Shown: positions 36,691-47,883 of the stretch, one piece after another
Position numbering within the stretch: position 1 is the stretch's first letter
How the letters are laid out: each line of letters opens with the position of its first letter
From: Papilionanthe hookeriana x Papilionanthe teres
Lineage: Eukaryota; Streptophyta; Magnoliopsida; Asparagales; Orchidaceae
Direction: 5' to 3'
NCBI GenBank assembly: GCA_022702705.1
Contig: CM040423.1
Location: 117,237,738-117,301,737 of the forward strand
DNA: 64,000 nucleotides
Notes under the pieces: generated by a model
Told to the model about the DNA's origin: nothing
The model's database searches: none
Seen by the model: only the letters and a program-made list of their open reading frames with translations
Position numbers and translations under genes: made by a program

Positions 36691-38804
36691 TTAAAAATAA
36701 CATTACCTAGGACATAACGAAATTCAAAAAATAAATATGAAGCAACTTGAACACTATTCCAAATTTAAACCCGTTAACTGAAATTAAATTAAATCACCAA
36801 CCATGTGAACATCAATTTGCCCTCGAAAGCTTTTGTTGTCATAACTCCTAAACAGAACGTTAAATGAAATGTTACTTCACTTATAGGATATTCAAATGTC
36901 CTAGTTCATCGAGAAAGATAACAACAAAACTTAACTAAACCTCGGACGATTACTTCACCTGATTGATTAAATCCATTTGGACTTAAAACAATCCTAGCAG
37001 TATTGAAAAGATGATTAAGACTCGTCTTAAGCACTTCCTCAATATGATAGGATGTTTATAAGAACAATTGAAATTAATTGTTCTTTGATGAAGAAAATCG
37101 TCCTCAAACCAAAACACGAGAACCTAGACGTCATAGGAAATGACTAGCTATAGGATTAAGAATTTGGTAGAAAACCATAACCCTTCCCTTAGCTTTACCT
37201 AGGAACTTGCTTAAATATTCTAAATTGTGTTTAAATGCAGCTTGGGATGACGGGAAGACCCTCCAGGTACGCTTTTATTGCAATTTACTTTTCTTGCAAT
37301 TTACTTTATTATAAATGCACTTTACTTTTCTTGCATGATAAACAACTGTTGCATGAAAACCCACACCTCTAGGGTAGCCCCTAAAACTGAAACCAAAACT
37401 AAATTAAAAGTCATTGCAAGATAAAATTCACCGCCACAACATTTCAAAATATAAAACAACTCGAAATTTAATCACAAACGGAACACAAAACTACGATTAC
37501 AACTAAATTAAAACGTATTGTTGGATGATCGGGAATACCTCGGATGATGTAACCTACGTGTTGCTAACGGGATTTCCCACGGTCTAAATGAAAGTGTGGA
37601 ACTCATTCGGTTGAGTTTAGCAAATTCATACGGACTAAGTGAATCCGATAAAAATAACGATGCGGAAGGATGGAGCCAGTGGGATCTTAAACGGTGTTGT
37701 TATAATCAACTTTAAGATTTTTTTTAAATAAAATATAAAAAACACTTGGAAATTAAGATTTTCTCTAAACCAAAACACTTTTCTCATCTCCTGATTTATG
37801 ACTTCTATGACTAAACCTCTGCGACAACAAGGATCTCAGAGCATGGTGGGCAGCACGGCCATCGTCATCAGTAAAACCTGAGTCTACTTCAGCAAAACTT
37901 TCTTAGAATTAAATAACCAAGCCATAGGACTTCGAGGTAGTTTTCCTAGTGCAACATAAATCCTCAACCTTTTGTTAGGCATTTGCATTGCAAATTAAGC
38001 CCTAACCAGTTTTAGGACTCCGAGGTAGTCGTCCGATACGACATAAACCCTCACATCTTCCAGGTTATTTGTGTGATCATATCATACAAATATAAGTCCA
38101 AATTAATTAAAATTGGCAAGATCAAAACATTAAATAAATATTAGGACTTTCCTAAATTCAATCCAAACAATAGGATAGTGGGGAAATTGCCGGAGTTCGC
38201 TTCGAATCTGTGATTTCTCCTACCTTTCTTCCTTTGAATTCCCAAAACAAAATGTTCCAAACTTGATCCACTCCCTATTGAAATTCCAAAATTCAATCCT
38301 TTGAAAACTCAAACTTTGAAATTCTTGAGAGCAGAACTACTGATTGTTATCGAGAGTTTTCTTAGGTGATTCTCGTCACTTAAGATGTAATTAACTATAG
38401 GGGCTTGCCCTTATAGGGAATTTTAAGAACCCAGGTAATATAAACCCTGTTCAACGCTTTCATATTAAGCAGAGGAATTTGTCTGCTTATAAAATTGGTT
38501 CACAGACCAAACGGATGTCACAAATCTTGTAGTTTATTTAATCGAGCCCCATCACCAAATAATGTGTCTATTCTTCGAGATAGATACACAGTTTGTGATG
38601 CGGTGCTCATTTATATAAACTATTTGGGATGTGAGATCGGTTTGATTTCATATCTTAAAATTTTCAAATTTAACATTACTTTCAAAATCAAATACTACTT
38701 TTCAAATTATTTATTTAAATTAAATTAAAAATTTGCCGACAATTTCTGTTTGGCGACCCCTTTTCAAAATAAAATACTCAACCTAAAATAATGCCGACAA
38801 TTTC

Positions 38805-38822
38805 TGGCGACTCCGCTGGGGA
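38805..38822 (+). promoter_or_regulatory. Primer binding site (tRNA-Arg type) of element C
   Basis: TGGCGACTCCGCTGGGGA begins 5 nt after the LTR end. It starts with the required TGG (complement of tRNA CCA) and fits the 3' end of a plant tRNA-Arg as I remember it; Ogre elements are known to use tRNA-Arg. It primes minus-strand cDNA synthesis. Confidence 0.85.
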
Positions 38823-39250
38823 ACTTCTCCTCTCTCCATTTTAATTAGACAATTCTGCTTTCAAAAATCGGTAGTGTATCCATGTTCTTAGTGGATCAAA
38901 CTACCCTTCTTTCCGTTGGAATACTATGTTCATTTCTACCTTGAACAAGTATAGCCAACATTCTCTCGGATTTAGGAGCCACTGTTTAGACACCCCTAAA
39001 CAGAGAGGTTCTGAGATCCTTTTACCTCATTTCTGAGGTGGGGTGGACCCCCAATAGGTATTAGTTTAGGAGCGGTCTTGCGGGTTGAGAAGTTTCTACA
39101 AGACTTTCTCTTCCTTTTCCAGTTCCTAATCGATTCCTTTTACTCTTCCTACAACTCTCCTTCTTTTTAATAATTCTCCTTCCTAACAAACAAATCTTTT
39201 CGAAAAAACAATTTTCTTTTAATATCACAGATACACTAAGATAAACACAA
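38823..39250 (+). other. Untranslated leader of element C with a long-range pairing segment
   Basis: No convincing ORF. It holds an inverted repeat ACCTCA/TGAGGT at 39024-39039 and, directly after, 39042-39059, which is complementary over 18 positions (15 Watson-Crick, 3 G-U) to 51637-51654, the segment that ends exactly at the 3' LTR. A 5'-3' RNA contact of this kind is known from yeast Ty1 (cyclisation sequences); here it is inference. Confidence 0.55.
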
Positions 39251-40572
39251 TGTGTTCGGACTCTTTCTTTTTCGTCATAAGTTTTACGACAAGAAGAAGC
39301 ACGATTCGGAGACTAACACTTGGAATGCGCCCTGCGAAATGGAAGCCCCAAAATTGATCTTCTCCTTCGTCAACGGACTTCGACCTGGCCGTGTTCGAGG
39401 ACGAGTCGCTCGATAATAGTATTATTCGATTCGGACAAGGATTCGGGGACACCGACATCAAAATCCCCGACGTCACTCTCTTTTCACTCACAAGCAAAGT
39501 ACCGAAGCGAGAAGCCGTTGATTGAGTTCGACCTCGAGTCGACTCACGAATTCCTCCTCTGCAAAAGATTCCAGCCGAGGAGAATGCTGCTGTCCATAGA
39601 AGGACTGTTGTTGCTATCCCCACTAGTCTAGTTATCTCTGCACCTACCCCGGCTCCTGCCAAACTAAAGGGGAAGGAAATTCAGAACTATGGTGAACCTG
39701 TTACCGTGGAGGGTATAGACCTTTCTGTGAGACCTTATGTTTTTGAAATCGGGTCCAGCTCGAGAATTCCATCGCTGACACGGACTCAGAGAAGGAACAG
39801 AAGTAGAAGAATTGCTAGAGAAGCCAGAGCTGCTGAAGTTGCTTTCCTGGAGGCAATCCCAGAACTGCCCGAGTATACACCACTGCCTGAATACATACCA
39901 CTTTTGGGAGGGAGCGAGGTTCCATCCCCTCTCGGTGCAGAGGATGAAGAAAATGTTCGCAAGATTCGTTGCCACATTGCCTCAGCCCGCATATTACAAC
40001 GATAGCCGTAAGAAAAGGGCTAGAACTACGCCATTTACTCGACTGCAAACTTTGATAGAGAAGTTAGCAAAGAAGGAAAGGTGCCCTGTATCAGAAATTT
40101 TAAGAAGGATAGGGCGGGTACCAGTCAAATCCCGTCTTGGGCCGCGAGTAGAACCTGTTATCGTTGCAGAAAAGCCAAATAAGAGAATGAAAGCTAGTCC
40201 ACCTGTCGTTGTTTCAGTACCACCTTCCAGCATTTGGCTGACAGACCATCCGGTCCTAGACCTTCTGCTGCTAGAAGGATGGTATGGAGTCCCACAACCG
40301 GGAAATTAAGATTAAAACAACAACTTGAGAAGGAAAGTCTCGTCAGGAGACTTGAGTCCGAAGAAAGTGCTACTGCAGTAAAGGGGACTCATGAGAAGGA
40401 AACCCGACAGTTATCACATGACAACTGCAAGGATGTACAGAAAAGACCACTAGAAGATGCTATGGAAAAGCTAAGAATCGATATCCGGCGATTAGCAAGG
40501 GAAAGAGAAGAGAAATTTAGAGATGAGATTGATTCGTCAGAGTTCATGGATGATGAGTATGCAGAAATTAAC
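39251..40572 (+). pseudogene. ORF1 of element C, extra reading frame ahead of gag (unknown function)
   Basis: Ogre elements carry an additional ORF before gag, and this occupies that place. The frame is broken into pieces: about 39370-39630, 39706-40005, 40000-40309 and 40234-40572. Visible features are a Pro/Ala-rich stretch followed by EGIDLSVRPYVFEIGSSSR, a basic patch TRTQRRNRSRRIAREARA (about 39780-39830), a PLPEY-rich acidic linker, and a C-terminal Glu/Lys/Arg-rich helix-prone region (REREEKF). I recognise no enzyme domain. The last piece is open into the gag start without a stop, so fusion to gag in the intact element is possible. Minus-strand ORFs here are antisense shadows. Confidence 0.55.
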
Positions 40573-42200
40573 ATGGTCGAAACACGAGCTTCGTCAGCTT
40601 CACAAGGTGCCCCTGCGGCCGCGAAAGAGAGGAGCCGGAAGTAATGAGGAGGCGGCTTCAAGAGAAAGATGATACGATCGCCCGAATGGCAAAAAGGATG
40701 GAAGAGATGGGCGGTAGCCCTAGCCTCTCTCCGGAGTCAAGTGCGACCCCAAAGAGAGACACCCCGGAGGTCATTCACATTGTAGACGGAGGAAAGGAGA
40801 TTACGTCGCGTCAGCGGGGATGATCGGTTAAAGAAGGATGTAACACGAAAACATGATTCGGAAAAGGATATTAAGAGCATGGTGGAACGAGCGGAGTGCG
40901 AGAAGCCTTGGCACAATCGAAGTGCGGGACATCCATTCGGACGGGTAGACCTTACCTCGAAGAATTCGACGACTGTCCAGGTATACGAAAGGCTTTGTAC
41001 CACCTCTGTTCAAGACCTTTGATGGAACCAGAAACCCTCGGCAGCATGTTGCACATTTTCGTGCCAGTTGTTGCAATGCCGGATGAAGTGATGCTTTACT
41101 CTTCTGACAATTTGTCAGCAGCCTGTCAGGGATCACCTTTGATTGGTATGCGGAATTACCGAACGGTTCGGTGAAGACATTTTCAGAACTGGAGAACCTC
41201 TTCATCAAGCGATTTGCCGAGCTCGGCACCACATCACTATAGGTGATTTAGTGGTAGAGAAGCGAAACCCAACGAAACCTTGGTGGACTACATACTTCGA
41301 TGGAGGAACCTAAGTATGAAGTGTGAGCCACAACTACAAGAACAACATGCGATCGGCATTTTACTTAAGAGCATTCATGGCCGATAGCACTTCTCCTCGA
41401 GGATTTACTTATTAAGACTTTCGAGAAGTTGTTAAGCAAGGCGGGACGCTTGCAAGAGGAGGCGAAGCAATTAAGTTTCACCAGATAAAACGGACAAACG
41501 AAGCCGTGAAAACTTTTGAAAAGAAGTCGGGATCGTTGCGGCGATCGACAAAGGCGAGCAACCGATACAAATATCGTCGGAATGGCCGCGACAACCTCAA
41601 CGGAATTACCAGCAACCCCGACCCGGCTATCGGTCATCTCTACGAGTATGAACAACCGCCTCGTCCGCAACGTACGTTAAGGGAGCTTCTGAGCAGGGAG
41701 TATCCGTTCAAGAATGAGGCGGTGCCAAAAATGTTCCGCGGTCGATGAAGACTCCGGATTTCCAACTTGCTAGAGCCTAAGAGACCGAAGAAGTCGACAA
41801 GAAAGGTGATCCCGACTTTTGCCCTTACCACCGGATGCTTGGACACAAGATAGAAGATTGTATTACCTTCGAAAAGTTGGCTCGACGACGATCTTCGAAA
41901 AGGGAACATAACGATCTCGAAGGAATACATGAAGGAACCCCGAAAGGAGGTTCAGTCGATGTTATCTCGACGGATCTCATTGTTCAGATAGATCCTATGC
42001 GATTAATGATGGATGGACTACCGCTTGGACAAAGTCTTCGAAGAATATTTTGGATCACATCCAAGCCGCTTCGGTGCGAGCCTCGATTCGGAGTTCGAAA
42101 CTGTTAAGTCGGCACTTATCACTTGCGATAGAAGAACCACCTCAACAAGAGACAATTGAAGAGAAGAAGAAAATTGACGAAGAAGAGAAGACGAGAGGCT
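40573..42200 (+). pseudogene. Gag of element C
   Basis: Gag forms the virus-like particle. The likely start is ATG at 40573 (MVETRASSAS), a typical plant gypsy gag N-terminus. A frame change at about 40644 leads into RRLQEKDDTIARMAKRMEEM, a coiled-coil-like segment. The retrotrans_gag core follows across several frames (about 41010-41480; LVEKRNPNETL and LSKAGRLQEEAKQLS can be read). Near 41814-41870, FCPYHRMLGHKIEDC has the C-x2-H-x4-H-x4-C pattern typical of Tat/Ogre gag in place of a standard CCHC knuckle. At least five frameshifts break it. The boundary with the protease region is approximate. Confidence 0.7.
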
Positions 42201-43970
42201 CCTAAGGCTGGACTAGGGACCGCTTATCCTAGGATAGTTGTTTCCGATTCGGGGGAGAAATCCCTCGAACCTCCGACTTCTGTATGATTATCTGCTCACT
42301 CCGGTGGGATCTTATAATGATAAGGGTTGTGGCGTTGGCTACGTTTTGACTGTTTCTAACGATTACGTAACTAGCGACAATCCGAACGTCGATTCCGATA
42401 CAAATGACAATTCTCAAATCATACACAATCTCGACGATCACAATGACGAAGAAGACATCCATCAAGGAGGCTACGAGATTTCAACAAGCAACGAATCTAT
42501 CTGCGAGTTTCGAGGAGCTCCGGTCACAATAGAGTTAGAGCCTTCGGACTGCGAAGCTAATCCGGAAGAACTCGTCATTCCGATTCGGGAGGAAACACCG
42601 ACAAACTTAATGCTTAGAGTCGGAAGAAATTACGAAGTTAACTTAAGAAGTGGAAGAGTTTTACCTCCGAGAATGGGTCCGAAGGACAAAGGAAAGCGGT
42701 GGTTGTTCGGGAAGAACCAACCCGGCGGAAGAAATACCCATTCGGGAAGAAGCCGAGACACATGAAAATAAAGCGGACTACAACGTGCTAGCCCATCTTA
42801 GGAAACTACCGAGCCAAGCCGAGCATCTACGACGCTCTCATCTTATCAAAGGAGATGAGAGAAGCTCGATCATGGCCTTGCTTGATCCGGAAATTTGCTT
42901 AGCTCAAATGACCGGAGATTCCTTAGATGAGGTTTGCTCGTTAAAGGAACGACGAGGTGTTACCTTCACGGACAATGACCTACTACTTGGGACGACGGAT
43001 CACAACCGACCGTTGTACATTTCGATTACTGATTGAGAAGTTTACACTCTCCGGAGTATTGGTGGATCCGGGAGAATCAATTAATATAATGAGTCTTCGA
43101 ACACTAGCATATTTGGAAATTGATGCTCGCGAGCTCGAAGCCGACAAAATGTTATTAAGAGGATTCGACCGAGAAAGGAGAAAGAGCCCTCGGATCAATA
43201 ACGGCTGCTAATGAAGACCAGTGACTTGGCAAAGACAACCACAAAATTTCACATAATTGATTCAGAAACGTCTTTCAACGCTCTACTGGGCCGACCATGG
43301 ATACATGAAAACAGGATGGTGCCATCATCCCTACATCAATGCATCAAATACTACGATGGAGGGGAACAGTACATCAAAGGTGACTTACAACCATTCTCCG
43401 TACATGAAATTGGAATCCATGAAAATGCAGCTTATTATGCACCTCCGAAGAAAACAATCTTCTCCGGAGATACCATAACGAATGAAGTAAAAGAAGTTCG
43501 AGACGACGAAGAACACGAAGTTCTAGTCCGACGGTCACTCACCACTCCCTTACGGCGAGATGGTGAAGGTTTCTCCACAACTCACATCCGAGGTCGAGGC
43601 CGGGGACGAGGTTGTGGCGAGACGTTAGGACGGTTGGACGGAGGAAACCGATCATCAATGTTGATTGGGAAGATAGTTACGAAGAAGAAAAAGAGATCGA
43701 ACAAGAAGCGGCGACAATAAGTCGGAAGAAGCCGCAATTCGGGATCCCTCTCGAAGATGAAAAAAATGAAGAATATAAATCGATGTACGAGAAGATTAAT
43801 CACTATGTACATACTATGACCCTGACCCCGATCCATTCTAATAAGATCGAGGGTATGGCGGTCAAAGAGATACGTAGCGGCGGTGCAAAGCCAATCAAAT
43901 TCTACCGAGGTGCTCCTTCCTCCAAAGCGAAAATAATGTACAATTTGAAGATGTCACTTCATCGAAATTA
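42201..43970 (+). pseudogene. Protease region of element C (retropepsin-like) with acidic linkers
   Basis: It cleaves the Gag-Pol polyprotein. An acidic linker (42238-42765, rich in Asp/Glu) ends in NLRSGRVLPPRM. The segment LKERRGVTFTDNDLLLG (near 42935-42985) and HNRPLYIS (near 43008-43030) precede GVLVDPGESINIMS (about 43052-43093), where DPG takes the place of the usual D-S/T-G active site. LGRPWIHENRMVPSSLHQCI (about 43286-43345) is the C-terminal retropepsin-type conserved block. A frameshift lies at about 43035 and another by 43211. A second acidic linker (43612-43970) follows, with IPLEDEKNEEY and HTMTLTPIHSNKIEGM; the same linker starts element B at the right edge of the window. Confidence 0.7.
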
Positions 43971-44089
43971 ATGGAATTACCTTTTGAGTGGTACTCTCCC
44001 TGTGTTCGAAATTTAATTCGGCGTGGTTTCTTACCTCGACAATGGACAAAAGGTCAATCACAACATTTTGAATAATTATGGAATAACTC

Positions 44090-45640
44090 CGGTCGTCCAC
44101 CCAATTCAAAGCATGGTCTCGGATTCGGCACGATAGGATCGGTTGACGATGCTGAATTTTGCTTGGTTGTCACTTGCGAGTCTAATGAAAGCCGCATGGA
44201 AACTACGGAAGAATTTGAAGATTTACAAATTGGAGATGCTCCACCGGAATTCAAAGAAGAGATCGAATCTCGATAGATGAGTTAACGGAAGTTAACTTAG
44301 GTACTAGCGAAGAACCTAGACCTACCTTTGTTAGCTCCTTACTCGGTAAAGAGGACTCCGAAGGAATAATCGAGTTATTAATGGATTTTAAAGAGCTGTT
44401 TTGCTTGGAGCTACGATGAGATGCCGGGATTAACTCCGGAGGTCGCGGTCATAAGCTAGGAGTGGATCCTACTACGTCCCGGTCGGACGAGGTGCCGGAA
44501 GAATGCGTCTAGAAATCGAACAACAAGTCATAGGCTGAAGTTAAAAAGCTAATAGACGCTAAATTTGTCCGTGAAGAGCAATACCCGACTTGGTTAGTCA
44601 ATGTGGTGCCAGTCAGGAAGAAGAATGGTCAGATCAGAATTTGTGTGGATTTCAGAGATTTAAACAAGGCTTGTCCAAAGGATGAATTCCCTCTACCGAT
44701 CCCAGAATTAATGATTGACATTGCTTCAACACATGAAATATTCTCATTCATGGATGGATCTTCCGGATACAACCAGAAAAAAATGGCTCCGGAAGATGAA
44801 AAACTTACGGCATTCGAACGGCCGATCGGAGTATATTGCTTACACGGTGATGCCATTCGGATTGAAGAACGCGGGAGCGACATACCGGAGAGCGATGACA
44901 AGAATTTTTGATGATCTCATCCACAATCAAGTCGAATGCTACGTGGACGATGTGGTCATCAAAAGTAAAGTAAAGGACAACCACCTATATGATTTGAGAA
45001 TTGTTTTTGAACGATTAAGACAATTTAACCTTAAGATGAATCCCTTAAAATGCGCCTTCGGCGTCACCTCCGGGAAATTCTTAGGATTCGTTGTCCGACA
45101 TCGTGGAATTGAAATTGACCCGGAAAAGATTAAAGCTATCTTAGAAATGCCGCCTCCCAAAAACTTAAAGCAACTACGATCTTTTCAAGGGAAGCTGGCA
45201 TATCTTCGACGCTTTATCTCAAACTTGTCAGGTAGGTGTCAGCCTTTCTCAGCATTAGTTAAAAAGATCGCCAAATTTATTTGGGAAGAGAAATGCCAGA
45301 AGGCCTTTGAGGACATTAAGCAATATTTAATGACACCTCCTGTCTTAGCAGCCCCAGTCTCAGGTAGATCCCAGGTCAATGATGAGGGTAAAGAAAATGC
45401 TCTTTACTACCTAAGCCGTCATTTACTTCCGACGGAAATAAGGTATCCCGCAATTGAAAAGCACTGTTTGGCCACTGATCTTCGCCGCTTAAAAGCTCGG
45501 AGCACTACATGCTTTCTCGTAAGGTCAACCTAATCTCGAAATTTAATCCATTGCAATACTTGATGACTCGTCCAACGCTTTCGGCGGACTTGCCGGATGG
45601 TCGATGATATTATTGCAATTCGATATAACTTTCATGCCTC
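44090..45640 (+). pseudogene. Reverse transcriptase and RNase H of element C
   Basis: RT copies element RNA into DNA, and RNase H removes the template RNA. VVPVRKKNGQIRICVDFRDL (44606-44665) and FSFMDGSSGYNQ (about 44741-44776) are diagnostic Ty3/gypsy RT blocks. MPFGLKNAGATYRRAM follows after a 1-nt insertion near 44837, and the catalytic YVDD lies at 44940-44951. FLGFVVRHRGIEIDPEKI and the LRSFQGKLAYLRRFI thumb region are clear to about 45230. RNase H is degraded: only ALYYLSRHLLPTEIRYPAIE (about 45396-45455) is readable, and the SGR-to-NDEG part has lost residues. The pieces 44090-44600 correspond to B 63074-63634 but are frameshifted. Confidence 0.88.
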
Positions 45641-46200
45641 TTCGTGCCAGTAAAGGGACAAGTCCTAGCAGACTTCCTCGCAGACACACCCTTTGCGGCG
45701 GAATCTCCTCTCGATGATGATTTGCCGGATGAACAAATAATGAGCCTAGAAGACCACGATGATCGACGTTGGGAATTATATTTCGACGGAGCATCTTCGG
45801 CACACAAAGACGAAGAATCGCAAGTTATAGTGCCGGTAAGGCGGGGATTGGATTAATCTTTATAACACCGGAGCGGGGGATGTTAAGATACTCCTACCAC
45901 TTGACGGAGCCGTGTACGAACAACGAAGCGGAATACGAAGCCCTCATAACGAGAGTCTGGAATTAGCTATTTAAATGGGGATAACGAGACATCAACATCT
46001 ACGGGGATTCGCGAGTTAATCATTCGACTAATCGCCGGACGGTAAAGAATTTTAAAACCAAGACTCGAGCAATACTTCCGGTATGCCATATCGAGTGTTG
46101 GAACGGATTCGAATGTGACAATCTACAAAATTCTCGGAAAAGAAAATGCTTTAGCGAGATGCGTTAGCTCGCCTTGCAAAAGAATTTGCACGTTTGCAAG
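45641..46200 (+). pseudogene. Archaeal-type second RNase H (aRH) of element C
   Basis: Tat-lineage gypsy elements carry a second RNase H acquired between RNase H and integrase. Here VKGQVLADFLAD (about 45648-45685) leads to the linker DDDLPDEQIMSLED and then WELYFDGASSAHKDEE (about 45769-45815), with the first catalytic Asp in YFDG. GLIFITPERGMLRYSYHLTE and NNEAEYEALI (about 45847-45950) give the catalytic Glu. One frameshift separates these halves. The C-terminal part (ENALARCVSSPCKRICTF region, about 46143-46195) is frameshifted relative to B's ENALADALAHLAKEFARL. Confidence 0.8.
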
Positions 46201-46299
46201 ATGAGTCGATGAAGTGTCGGTTCACGGACGTCGGGTCCTATCACGGCTCGACATAGACACAATACACAAATCGGAAAAGAAGAAAAATCGGTTGCAACG

Positions 46300-47560
46300 G
46301 TGACATAAAACACGAGAAGATTGGCGACGGCCATTAATAGAACTACTCGCGAACGGGAAAACTACCAGACGATAGGTCGCTACCCCATCAGATCAAGAAA
46401 AGAACTTTGTCCTACGCATTAATGAACAACATGTTATACAGAAGGACTTTCGATCAAATGTGGCTAAGGTGCCTAAGCGGGTCCGAGGCCCGTGAAATTG
46501 TTAAAGAGGTGCATTCAGGACTCTGTGGCGCTCACCAGTCAGGTCCAAAGATGAAAATAAAAATTAAAAGACTAGGGTACTACTGGCCCTCGATGATGAC
46601 CGACTGCATGAAAATCGCCAGAGAGTCGTCATCGATGCCGAGTGCGCGGAGTGGTTCTACACCAACATCCAAATGTGTTACATCCGACAATTGCGTCATG
46701 GCCATTTGAATGTTGGGGCACGGATATAGTGGGTCCGATAGAACCACCATCTTCGAAAGGACATCGCTTCATTCTTGCGGCTACGGATTACTTTTCTAAG
46801 TGGGCGAGGCGGTTCCGCTTAGAGAAGTGAAAGCACACCACGTGCTTACGGTTTTCAAGAACCGAGTTGTCTGCCGTTTCGGAATGCCGCACGGGATCAT
46901 CTCGGATGCGGGTCGGCATTCGAAGCACACAAATCAACAATTTTGTCGGGAGACACGGAATCGGCGGCGATATTCGACAATTTACTACCCAAGAGCGAAC
47001 GGCTCGGTCGAGGCTTTTAATAAAACTCTCGTTCGAATCTTAAAGAAAACCTTGGACGATAATAAGAGAAATTGGCACGAGAAGTTATTAGAAGCCTTAT
47101 GTGCCTACACGACAACCTTAAGAACTCCTACTCGAAGCTACACGTTACGCTCGGTGTATGGGTCCGAGGCGATGTTACCTTTTGAGGTCCAGCTTCCTTC
47201 ACTCAGAATCGCAGTCGCAAACAAAATCACGACGGAAGAGAATGCCAAATTACGGCTAGAAGAATTGGAAAGCCTGGAAGGGAAAAGACTTGCAGCGCAG
47301 CAGATTAGAACTATACCGAAGCGAGATGGTTCGAGCCCATGACAAATTGGTCCGCCCGAGAACCTTGAAAGTTGGTGACTTAGTTCTCATTCTCAAGAGA
47401 CCTATCCTTGCACACCGCAAGATAGGAGGAAAATTTGAACCCACTTGGGAAGGGCCGTTTGTGTTTGAAGTCGTATACTCGGGAGGCTCTTACCGGCTAG
47501 TGAATTGCGAGGAGAACGACATATGCTTCCGATCGATGGACGATACTTGAAAAAGTATTA
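46300..47560 (+). pseudogene. Integrase of element C
   Basis: Integrase inserts the cDNA. The N-terminal zinc region includes VHSGLCGAHQSG (about 46510-46545), but the CHQC part is lost to a frameshift near 46620. The core has WGTDIVGPIEPPSSKGHRF (about 46712-46770), TDYFSKWA, and the IISDAG aspartate (about 46893-46910). The following glycine-serine loop is altered (B reads SDNGSAF). NGSVEAFNKTLVRILKK (about 47000-47050) supplies the Glu of the D,D35E triad. The C-terminal GPY/F-type module is FEPTWEGPFVFEV (about 47437-47475). Three or more frameshifts split the ORF. The end is followed by about 320 nt of AT-rich DNA before ORF3. Confidence 0.88.
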
Positions 47561-47849
47561 CTGCTACGATGTTTCGAAGGAATGAATTCTTCATTCCTAG
47601 AACCACGGGTGAAGTAGTTACTTATGATTGGGTCCGAACCCAAAAATAATAAAAAATGTGCTAAAGTAAATAAAATCATGATAATAAAGTTTTCCTTGTT
47701 TTCTCTTCCATATCAAAATCTCTTCCTGATCTTATCCCACTTCATTCCTGTTAAATTTAAAAATATAAAAGTAATAAAAAAAACTGTCTTTAATAAACAT
47801 TTTCTTAATGTTCTTGTTCTTAGTACTAATGTTCTTGTTCTTAGTACAG

Positions 47850-47879
47850 CCCCTGATCCTTTTCCTTGTCTTTTCGCAG
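47850..47879 (+). promoter_or_regulatory. Predicted 3' splice acceptor ahead of ORF3 in element C
   Basis: A pyrimidine-rich run (CCCTGATCCTTTTCCTTG...) ends in TTTTCGCAG at 47879, with the ORF3 ATG only 4 nt further (47884). B keeps the same arrangement (acceptor at 59842, ATG at 59837) though the sequences around differ. This suggests ORF3 is translated from a spliced RNA. The donor was not found. Confidence 0.5.
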
Positions 47880-47883
47880 GGAA

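Larger units (their letters stand above)
31330..38799 (+). mobile_element. 5' LTR of element C (7470 bp)
   Basis: Starts TGTTGACCTCATTTTTGATG (with an inverted repeat GACCTCAT/ATGAGGTC) and ends AATGCCGACA. Collinear with 51655-58920 throughout, with very few differences. Predicted U3 is about 2.4 kb up to the TATA box at 33726; the remaining about 5 kb is R plus U5. The C/A-rich G-poor block lies at about 31850-33100, the hairpin at 34242-34260, the CpG-rich block at about 34320-34520, the AAATT array at 36355-36690, and a degenerate LTR-end/primer-site copy at 38734-38760. ORFs of 60-100 codons inside it recur in other LTR copies only as sequence similarity, without coding-type conservation. 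Confidence 0.95.

Noticed and set aside
38823..39250. tRNA or other RNA gene in the leader
   Set aside because: No A/B boxes or cloverleaf; the inverted repeats are short.
39225..39662. 145-codon minus-strand ORF at the start of the C internal region
   Set aside because: Antisense to ORF1, with no recognisable domain; ORF1 explains the strand.
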